Source: SIG622 sp045652245 | GTDB taxonomy: Bacteria > Bacillota > Clostridia > Oscillospirales > CAG-382 | NCBI GenBank assembly: GCA_045652245.1 | Contig: JAZRTY010000042.1 | Coordinates: 62,001-126,000 of the forward strand | Direction: 5' to 3' | Length of the DNA: 64,000 nucleotides | Shown: positions 52,446-58,523 of the stretch, piece after piece | Layout: every line of letters begins with the position of its first letter | How positions within the stretch are numbered: position 1 is the stretch's first letter | Notes under the pieces: model-generated | The model's input: the letters and a program-made list of their open reading frames with translations, nothing else | Databases searched by the model: none | What the model was told of the DNA's origin: nothing | Made by a program: the position numbers and the translations under genes

Positions 52446-52832
52446 TTAAGATTTAAACTTAGCGGTATTAATCGGGGGTATTACAATTGGCATCATTCCT
52501 GGTTGTGTAGTTAAAAGTGAAACTTGACTTCTTATAAACGGAAACATTATAGCTACAGCATTTGTTTCCATAAGTGATCTGACTAACTCTATATCATCGT
52601 TTTCCATACTAAATACGGCATTAGCAACAACCTTTATAGACAAGTCATCCCCCTCTTTTGTTATACTAAAAATCAGTTTTACATGATAAGATTTGTCTGC
52701 TTGTTCATTGATTTCTTTCTTCAAATCCATCGATAACACTCCATTATCAATGGATTTAGATCTGATTATTGAACATTCTGAAAAATAAAACGAATCCATT
52801 TTTAAATCTGATTTCATCTTGTTGATATCCAT
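52446..52832 (-). CDS. SecB-like chaperone of a toxin-antitoxin-chaperone system
   Basis: 128 aa. The second half matches the SecB fold: VKLIFSITKEGDDLSIKV, AVFSMENDD, then IMFPFIRSQVSLLTTQPGMM and PIVIPPINTAKF. This parallels the E. coli SecB region LFPYARECITSMVSRGTFP and its APVNFDALF. SecB is not part of the usual export machinery in Firmicutes, but SecB-like proteins occur as the chaperone of toxin-antitoxin-chaperone loci, where they protect an unstable antitoxin. It lies 10 nt after the small antitoxin-like gene and is third in an operon headed by an ADP-ribosyltransferase-like protein. The family call rests on pattern only. Confidence 0.78.
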   Translation of the reverse strand: MDINKMKSDLKMDSFYFSECSIIRSKSIDNGVLSMDLKKEINEQADKSYHVKLIFSITKEGDDLSIKVVANAVFSMENDDIELVRSLMETNAVAIMFPFIRSQVSLLTTQPGMMPIVIPPINTAKFKS

Positions 52833-52842
52833 AACTACACCC

Positions 52843-53109
52843 TCATGCGGCTAATGCAACAAGCATTGCAACTTTTACAGCAAACTTTGCATCCACCATT
52901 AATTCTAAATTTTGTTCAGACGGTTTTGTATTGTAATAACCAGCGTATTGTTCAGAAACTGCATATGGTATTTGATATTGGGCAAAACTCGTCGCGTCAA
53001 TACCAAATAAAGATTCAAAAGTATCATGTTCTTGTTTTTTTGATTTTACTACTGTGTAACCAAATTCTTCTTCCACCATTTTTTTAAATTCGTCAAAAAG
53101 AGTACTCAT
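52843..53109 (-). CDS. Putative antitoxin with hydrophobic C-terminal chaperone-addiction tail
   Basis: 88 aa between the toxin-like and SecB-like genes (gaps 6 and 10 nt). AAGGAGG within the end of the toxin gene serves its start. The N-terminal FDEFKKMVEEEFGYTVVKSK is helical; the C-terminus ends in a hydrophobic run (DAKFAVKVAMLVALAA), the kind of tail that SecB-like chaperones bind in chaperone-dependent antitoxins. No database family recognised. The role is inferred from gene order and tail. Confidence 0.62.
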   Translation of the reverse strand: MSTLFDEFKKMVEEEFGYTVVKSKKQEHDTFESLFGIDATSFAQYQIPYAVSEQYAGYYNTKPSEQNLELMVDAKFAVKVAMLVALAA

Positions 53110-53115
53110 AAAAAT

Positions 53116-53688
53116 TTACCTCCTTCTAATATTCTCTATTATCGTAGCATCTTTAGCACAGAAAATAGTCTCTATTCCGATAGCCAACTGCCATTCGCCT
53201 GCAAAAGTCTTTATACTATCAATTTTAGGTTGTGGGTGTTGTTTAAAGTGACCAACCACTAATTTAATATTGTTTTTCTTACAAAAGAAACTAATTAAAA
53301 AAGCTCTTTTTTTCTCTTTTGCTTCAAACTCGTTTTCAATATCTGTAATTTCAAACTCATTTTCTTTGAGAAATAAATCAACAAATGACGCAAATTGCTC
53401 TAATGACTGAGGATCTCTTAAATCCAAAATAAAACTTCTATTCAGATTGCAAATATCGACTAAAATTACTGTAGCTTTAGCATCAGAAACGCCTTTTTTG
53501 CGATCTTCACTGCAAGTCCTATCTGCAGACCACCATGCTTTTGACTTGTTATCATAAAAGTATACACCAGAACCACACCAACCATCTTTACTTGGTATAA
53601 AACCTTGGGATTCCAAAATGCTATTTGCTCGCGCCTCTGTAGTTCCATGATATAAGTTTATGTATGTTTCAGTATATGAACTACGCAT
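53116..53688 (-). CDS. ADP-ribosyltransferase-fold toxin
   Basis: 190 aa. The N-terminal pattern is that of the PARP-like [HYE] ART fold: H14 in NLYHGTTEARANSIL, GF at 29-30, then CGSGVYFYDN with Y43. The third catalytic position is probably near E165/Q167 (FAGEWQLAIGIETIF), which I cannot place with certainty. It is the first gene of an operon with a small antitoxin-like and a SecB-like gene, the same order as in the phage-defence system CmdTAC, whose toxin CmdT ADP-ribosylates mRNA. The target here is unknown. The start is ATG 53688; promoter and leader lie at 53735-53905. Confidence 0.75.
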   Translation of the reverse strand: MRSSYTETYINLYHGTTEARANSILESQGFIPSKDGWCGSGVYFYDNKSKAWWSADRTCSEDRKKGVSDAKATVILVDICNLNRSFILDLRDPQSLEQFASFVDLFLKENEFEITDIENEFEAKEKKRAFLISFFCKKNNIKLVVGHFKQHPQPKIDSIKTFAGEWQLAIGIETIFCAKDATIIENIRRR

Positions 53689-53734
53689 AGTATTATTTCC
53701 TCATTTTTAGCAATTAATCATTATAAAACAAAAA

Positions 53735-53905
53735 ACCTATATCCAAAGATATAGGTGAAATTTGGCCTCGATAGGATTTATTGTTACCTATTGTCTTTGG
53801 CATTGTTTAGTTAATATATTATACCAAAAATGGACAATTTTGTCAATGTGGATAATTCACAAACATTCTAATGAATAATTGTATAAGTTGTAAACAAATA
53901 ACAAG
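53735..53905 (-). promoter_or_regulatory. Duplicated promoter plus attenuator-like leader, copy B
   Basis: Minus strand TTGACA (53841-53846), 17 nt, TATAAT (53818-53823). Downstream is the hairpin GCC...ATAGG / CCTAT...GGC (53765-53801) and a terminator stem ACCTATATC-TTTG-GATATAGGT (53735-53756) followed by TTTTTTG. The arm CCAAAGACAATAGGT can pair alternatively with ACCTATATCTTTGG, giving mutually exclusive structures. Copy A lies at 52021-52190. It precedes the ADP-ribosyltransferase-like toxin. Confidence 0.78.
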
Positions 53906-53964
53906 CCATTATATAAAAATAAAAATGAATTTAAAATATAGTAAAATTTACATTCTATATATAC

Positions 53965-55296
53965 TTAATTGAATATACCTTGCGGCAACGTAGCAACCTC
54001 TTCATCGGTCATTGAATATATTTCGTTTAACCTGCGTTCCTCGGCTTCTTTGTCAAATGGATGATTAAGTTTATCAAGATTACAACTATAACACAGCATT
54101 TGAAGGTTGTCGGGCGTAGTGGGACCATTTAATTGTCCGGATGCAGGGATAGGATTGTAAGGAATAATGTGGTCTCCTTGCATTTGCGAAATGTCTTCAA
54201 AACGCTTTTTACAATGAGGACAAACATGACGTTGGCGTTCGTACTGGGCTTTTTTATCTTTATCGCTAAAAGCTCTACGATGTAACAATTTGGGATTATC
54301 ATCACCGTTGGCTCTGGCAAGAACGTACTCATAAATCCCCTTTGTGCTCTCAAGGTGAGAGTTACCATCTCTGCCAACATCTGCACGAAGATAAGCAACT
54401 TCTCGTTCCAAAACTGTAGCAGACAATGTGTTGTTTTGATGATATGCATTGTAAAGAAATCCCCATTCAACTGTCTGCATATCCTTGTTGTATGTAGGAA
54501 ATAAGCGCTTAACCCAACGGATAACACTCTTGAAATACTCAAATAGAGCATTTGCTTCGTTTATATCTTTACGGTGATTTTTCATATAAGCTACAATGTC
54601 AGCGTCTTTTTTGCTTCCGATTTTCCATGTCAAGACTTTCTCGTAAATCTCTTGGCGTTCCCATGCGCCTTTGATATAGTCTCTTCCAGGTCTGCCGGAT
54701 TGAATGTCAAACGAATAGGCGTTATTGCCGTTACTTACCTTCGTATCAACAAAATACTTCTTAGCAAGAGTGGTGCCCTCGCCACAAGCAATCGCTGAAC
54801 GCATTTCTTGGTCTTCTAATTTTTCACCTGCAGTGTTGATTCGTTCAAACCAAGCAAGTTTTTCTTCAAGCGTATCGGCTTCGCAAATATAAATGGTGAA
54901 CTTATCGTAATCAAGGAACTTTGTATTATCTGTTAGCCCGGCAAACTGTGTTCCGTCAGCCATTCCGAATTCGTTGTATCGAAACTTACACATTGTAATG
55001 ATACGCTGTTGACCGTCCAAACACTCATATAAATCCTCACCGGCTTGATTCTGCCCGATTTTTACCCAATACATAACGTTGATGGGATAACCGTTCATTA
55101 TCGAGTCAATAAGAGCCTGTTGTTTTTTACCACCGGTTGAGGAGCCTTTGTCCCACACGAACTCTCTCTGGTAATCAGGACGCACGTTTAATCCCCCATT
55201 AAACGCTTCTACGGCACCGGTGGCAGGGTCATTAAGATAACCGGCCACAAGGTCAGAAACTTTTATGTTTTTTTGTTCTACAATATTCATAGCCAT
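53965..55296 (-). CDS. DUF262 (ParB-like) and HNH nuclease protein
   Basis: 443 aa. The N-terminal DUF262 domain has RPDYQREFVWDKG and the ECLDGQQRIITMCKFR motif, a ParB/Srx-like NTP-binding fold. The C-terminal HNH nuclease shows CPHCKKRFEDISQMQGDHIIP and NLQMLCYSCNLDK with paired zinc cysteines. It follows the EcoRI-type methyltransferase after 11 nt, so the pair probably forms a restriction-modification system in which this protein cuts unmodified DNA. DUF262 is also the core of modification-dependent GmrSD-type enzymes, which leaves specificity open. Confidence 0.85.
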   Translation of the reverse strand: MAMNIVEQKNIKVSDLVAGYLNDPATGAVEAFNGGLNVRPDYQREFVWDKGSSTGGKKQQALIDSIMNGYPINVMYWVKIGQNQAGEDLYECLDGQQRIITMCKFRYNEFGMADGTQFAGLTDNTKFLDYDKFTIYICEADTLEEKLAWFERINTAGEKLEDQEMRSAIACGEGTTLAKKYFVDTKVSNGNNAYSFDIQSGRPGRDYIKGAWERQEIYEKVLTWKIGSKKDADIVAYMKNHRKDINEANALFEYFKSVIRWVKRLFPTYNKDMQTVEWGFLYNAYHQNNTLSATVLEREVAYLRADVGRDGNSHLESTKGIYEYVLARANGDDNPKLLHRRAFSDKDKKAQYERQRHVCPHCKKRFEDISQMQGDHIIPYNPIPASGQLNGPTTPDNLQMLCYSCNLDKLNHPFDKEAEERRLNEIYSMTDEEVATLPQGIFN

Positions 55297-55307
55297 ATAG
55301 ACTTACC

Positions 55308-56459
55308 TCACTTTCTCTTTTTAATTAAAATTCTAAAAAACGGACATATGCCATTGACCGATAAATCCTTATCGTCATCGCCTTTACGGAACTTGACGAT
55401 TTCAAACTGTTCAGGACAATACTTGTCCAAGAATGTAATCGGCACGCCCATTACACCGTCATAGTCACAAGGAATCATATTTATATCACCCTGACGTTTG
55501 CCTTTACCCATATCTTTGCCGATGTCAATGGCGTCATAATTATCGTATTTGGGGTACATATCTTCATGGCCGTAGTAAGTATAGCCTAAGTCTAAAGGAA
55601 GCATTTGGTGTCGTTTGGGGTGGTCGAGGTTTGTAAGCCAAGTACTGGGGACATTTTTCATTTTAACACCATTAATAATCTTGTCGTATTCGTGTCCTTC
55701 AGGTACCGGGAACCACATTCCACCGCCCATCGGTCTGACACCAACCCATATTTGATTGTTTTTAATTAAGGGGAAAATTTCTTTGTATGATATGGAGCAC
55801 TTATTTGCAATGATGAGGAATTGTTTTTCGTATTGTATAAGCTGCGCTAAATACTCACGAAAAAAACTAAAAGGGGGGTTGGTTACTACGATATTGGCTT
55901 CTTTAAGAAGTTTGATACTCATATCAGAACGAAAATCGCCAGGCTCGTAATATAAATCTTGCTGTATGTTCTGTTTGCGTGTTTTCCCTTTATCGTCAAC
56001 GTATGTTTCTTTATAAGAAACTTGAATTGGCTCTCCGTTCTCGTTGAGCGCAGGATTTCCGACTAACGGGGTCATCACACGGCTGCCTTCCGTTTCGAGA
56101 AAAGTTTTCGCGCCACGCACGTCCAGATCAGTTTGTGTGCCAACGAGATATTTGCTTGTATCGGCTACCCTTAACACATAAGGTGCATTAGATTTGCCGA
56201 GTTCTACACCGCCAATATGACTGGTCTTGTACCCGGTTGCAATTAACTCTTTTAATCCGAGCCTATTAAAATTCATGAGAAAATATTTTACGAAGTTGGA
56301 TTCAAAGGGGTCATCGCAATTACAAAAAACAACTTTGTTTTTGAAGTGCTTAAAATAGTGAGACATTTCGGATTGAATATCCGGGAGTTGAGTGTAAAAC
56401 TCATTATTTTTTGCATTTTTCGCATCTGTTAAGCTTGAATGTGCCATAATCTCGTTCAC
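55308..56459 (-). CDS. Adenine-specific DNA methyltransferase, EcoRI family
   Basis: 383 aa with a GTG start at 56459, or 379 aa from ATG 56447. The EcoRI methylase family pattern is plain: KNNEFYTQLPDIQSEMSHYF, VFCNCDDPFESNFVKYF, and the catalytic motif IV NPPF in IVVTNPPFSFFREYLAQLI. It methylates the N6 of adenine in a specific site, protecting host DNA, and is co-transcribed with the DUF262-HNH gene. Upstream (56488-56505) is a degenerate copy of the island's 18-bp operator. Confidence 0.9.
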   Translation of the reverse strand: MNEIMAHSSLTDAKNAKNNEFYTQLPDIQSEMSHYFKHFKNKVVFCNCDDPFESNFVKYFLMNFNRLGLKELIATGYKTSHIGGVELGKSNAPYVLRVADTSKYLVGTQTDLDVRGAKTFLETEGSRVMTPLVGNPALNENGEPIQVSYKETYVDDKGKTRKQNIQQDLYYEPGDFRSDMSIKLLKEANIVVTNPPFSFFREYLAQLIQYEKQFLIIANKCSISYKEIFPLIKNNQIWVGVRPMGGGMWFPVPEGHEYDKIINGVKMKNVPSTWLTNLDHPKRHQMLPLDLGYTYYGHEDMYPKYDNYDAIDIGKDMGKGKRQGDINMIPCDYDGVMGVPITFLDKYCPEQFEIVKFRKGDDDKDLSVNGICPFFRILIKKRK

Positions 56460-56487
56460 ACCTCACAAGAAATATTATTTTGAAAAA

Positions 56488-56505
56488 TATAACTCAATCG
56501 GTATA
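56488..56505. promoter_or_regulatory. Operator-like palindrome before the methyltransferase gene
   Basis: TATAAC-TCAATC-GGTATA: the right half matches the other island operators exactly and the left half differs by one base. It has the same offset to a minus-strand -10-like TATATT. Confidence 0.55.
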
Positions 56506-56542
56506 AAACAAACAAAGAAATGCAAAATAAAATAACAACAAG

Positions 56543-56559
56543 TTTCGCAAAAGATATCC
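56543..56559. repeat. 17-bp inverted repeat flanking the integrase gene, left copy
   Basis: TTTCGCAAAAGATATCC; its exact reverse complement lies at 57888-57904 on the other side of the integrase gene. Could be integrase arm-binding sites or a site for the excisionase-like protein. Confidence 0.6.
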
Positions 56560-56567
56560 AACAAAGA

Positions 56568-56600
56568 GAAAAGGCCGAAAATCTTTCATTTCAGCCTTTA
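56568..56600 (-). terminator. Terminator of the integrase gene
   Basis: Minus strand AAAGGCTGAAA / TTTTCGGCCTTT with TTCTCTTTG after it, 24 nt past the integrase stop. Confidence 0.75.
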
Positions 56601-56622
56601 TAGCATGGTAACTATCATAAAA

Positions 56623-57714
56623 TTACAAAATTTGACGTAGCTTTTCCATATTATTTGATTTAAGTTCAAAGGAAGAATGTACATACCGGGCGAGGGTAAT
56701 TGTAACATTCGAATGACCAAGGATTTCAGAAAGCGATTTGATCTCAAACCCACATTCAACACATCGTGTCGCAAAGGTATGCCGCAAGGAATGAAAATTA
56801 GCTTTTTCAATACCTGCAGTTTCTAAATATTTTTTGAATTTGATTTGCATAACTCTTGGTTCTACAATAGGCATCTGAACTGTTCCCAAAATAAATTCTT
56901 GGGAGGAGCTTTTACGAAAGTGTTCTATTATTTCTTTCAAAAAAGAGGGGATAGGTATCTCTCTCATTGATGTACTTGTTTTCGGTGCATCAAAATGTAA
57001 TTCAGTTTTATTTCCTTCTGTATTTTGTAACCTTTGTATAGTGCGTCTTATTTTTATTGAACACTCACTTATATCACTCCATTTTAAAGAGCAAAGCTCT
57101 CCGATTCTAATCCCTGTATAAAGTGCAAGCAACACTCCGAATTTATATATATCCAAATCTTTATTTAAGAAATCAACAAGCTTTTGCTGTTCTTCAAAGG
57201 ATAACACCCTCATTTCCTTTTTTTGCACAGTAAGGTAGATGATATCGGGCAAAGGCAGGTTGTATTGTCTATGACCGTATTTGAGGCAGGAATGAAGAAA
57301 AATAAGAATAGAATTTACTGTTTGAGGCTGAAGCCCTGCAGAGAGCCTATTCAGTGCAAATTCGTGTATTGCGGTTGGTGTCAGGTATATTATTGGCTTT
57401 TTACCGATTATGGGTACAATGTGTTTTTTAAATACACTACTATATCTTTGATATGTCGATAGCTTTATTCTGTTTTGGTTTATATATAACCATTCGATTG
57501 CTAACTCTGTAACTGTCATATTTCGTATTGTTGGCAATCTCTGAAACAGGCGTATGTTGTCGATAATATCATGCCTTTTCTCGGTTACTTCCTTGCAACT
57601 ATGCCCATAAACAGAGCCATATTTTTTCTTCCCACACGCATCTATCTCCTTGACATAGCGTGCTTCCCAAAGCCCATCCTTTCGATGATAGATAAGGTTT
57701 TCTTTCTTTGACAT
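56623..57714 (-). CDS. int: Tyrosine recombinase (integrase)
   Basis: 363 aa. An N-terminal arm-binding region (YHRKDGLWEARYVKEIDACG) and a SAM-like core-binding domain (KLSTYQRYSSVFKKHIVPII) precede the catalytic domain, with Arg in LYTGIRIGELCSLKW, HxxR in FHSLRHTFATRC, a second His in LGHSNVTITLARY and the nucleophilic Tyr in ARYVHSS. All catalytic residues are present, so it should be active. It resembles Tn916/Tn1549-type integrases of conjugative or mobilizable elements. No conjugation genes are in the window. An excisionase-like gene lies upstream. Confidence 0.94.
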   Translation of the reverse strand: MSKKENLIYHRKDGLWEARYVKEIDACGKKKYGSVYGHSCKEVTEKRHDIIDNIRLFQRLPTIRNMTVTELAIEWLYINQNRIKLSTYQRYSSVFKKHIVPIIGKKPIIYLTPTAIHEFALNRLSAGLQPQTVNSILIFLHSCLKYGHRQYNLPLPDIIYLTVQKKEMRVLSFEEQQKLVDFLNKDLDIYKFGVLLALYTGIRIGELCSLKWSDISECSIKIRRTIQRLQNTEGNKTELHFDAPKTSTSMREIPIPSFLKEIIEHFRKSSSQEFILGTVQMPIVEPRVMQIKFKKYLETAGIEKANFHSLRHTFATRCVECGFEIKSLSEILGHSNVTITLARYVHSSFELKSNNMEKLRQIL

Positions 57715-57833
57715 CTTTTGTACTCCTTTGCTTTTATACCATTTTTATTACAATAATCGCTTGATTTAATTGCGATTTTTACGCAGACAAATAAAAAATT
57801 TACAACAAAACATTGAATTTTTTGACATTTTGC

Positions 57834-57853
57834 ATTATACTGTATGCGGTATA
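57834..57853 (-). promoter_or_regulatory. Integrase promoter -10 and operator palindrome
   Basis: TATACT-GTATGC-GGTATA (57836-57853) overlaps the minus-strand -10 TATAAT (57834-57839) exactly as in the LRR operon promoter. The -35 box is poor. The rest of 57715-58049 is AT-rich apart from the inverted repeat and terminator listed. Confidence 0.65.
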
Positions 57854-57887
57854 AAACAATTATAATTTATTTTTGTGCGAAATAAAA

Positions 57888-57904
57888 GGATATCTTTTGC
57901 GAAA
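57888..57904. repeat. 17-bp inverted repeat flanking the integrase gene, right copy
   Basis: GGATATCTTTTGCGAAA, the exact reverse complement of 56543-56559. Confidence 0.6.
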
Positions 57905-57987
57905 GATTTAACCTCAAACCCTTATATATAATTCTACCTTTTTTCTTCTCAAAAACAACAAAATCGGAAGATTATTTTAAAACAAAA

Positions 57988-58025
57988 AGCACACCCTTCG
58001 CAATTGAAAGCGAGAACGGTGTGCT
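57988..58025 (-). terminator. Terminator of the excisionase-like gene
   Basis: AGCACACC / GGTGTGCT stem with inner CGCTTTC/GCGAAG-type pairing, then TTTTTGTTTT on the minus strand, 25 nt past the stop at 58050. Confidence 0.82.
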
Positions 58026-58049
58026 AACAGTATAAAAAGTGTTATAGAA

Positions 58050-58490
58050 TCAATCATTTTTTATAGTACGTTGTTTTCTTTCGGGATACGGAGCGCTCTT
58101 TGGTATCATCCATCCAATACTGGTTTTATAGGCTCCCTCTAAGCGACCTGCCATACACATATTCTTTATTGATGCACGGCTTTTGCCGTGCATTTGTGCA
58201 TATTCGGTCGCAGAAATATACTCTATGTTGGGCTCTACTAAACATTTAAAGGTATCTTGATTTAATACAATCAGTTTATTACTATCGTCAACATATGCAA
58301 GTAATTCTCCACGTATTTCTTCTATACTCGCAAACTCTTTTGGCCAATATCCGTCATTACCTTTAAATAAGTTTGGTTTTTCAAAAGATACCAGCAGATT
58401 TTTTAGATCTTCCTTTTGTACATGGATGATAGACCCGTTTTGACAATACATGTACATCTTATTGTTCAATCTAAGTAGTTTAAGTTTCAT
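58050..58490 (-). CDS. Excisionase-like helix-turn-helix protein
   Basis: 146 aa. The C-terminal 60 residues carry a MerR/excisionase-type winged helix (EYISATEYAQMHGKSRASIK, then GRLEGAYKTSIGWMIPKSA), where the wing reads out DNA. The N-terminal 80 residues are a beta-rich part I do not recognise. It is upstream of the integrase gene in the same direction, but with its own terminator, and is divergent from the large transposase-like gene with only 33 nt between starts. It may serve as recombination directionality factor or regulator. Confidence 0.7.
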   Translation of the reverse strand: MKLKLLRLNNKMYMYCQNGSIIHVQKEDLKNLLVSFEKPNLFKGNDGYWPKEFASIEEIRGELLAYVDDSNKLIVLNQDTFKCLVEPNIEYISATEYAQMHGKSRASIKNMCMAGRLEGAYKTSIGWMIPKSAPYPERKQRTIKND

Positions 58491-58523
58491 GATTTTAATT
58501 CTCCTTTTTATAATGAGGTATTT

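Noticed and set aside
52021..53801. Repeated CCTAT.../ATAGG blocks as a CRISPR array or type III toxin-antitoxin RNA repeats
   Set aside because: Only two copies exist, 1.7 kb apart and each directly behind a promoter; there are no spacers and no tandem array, so a duplicated leader explains them better.
56499..57859. Direct repeat CGGTATAAAACAA (56499-56511 and 57847-57859) as att sites
   Set aside because: Both copies overlap the operator palindromes in front of two genes, so shared regulation explains them; no core duplication at island ends was found.
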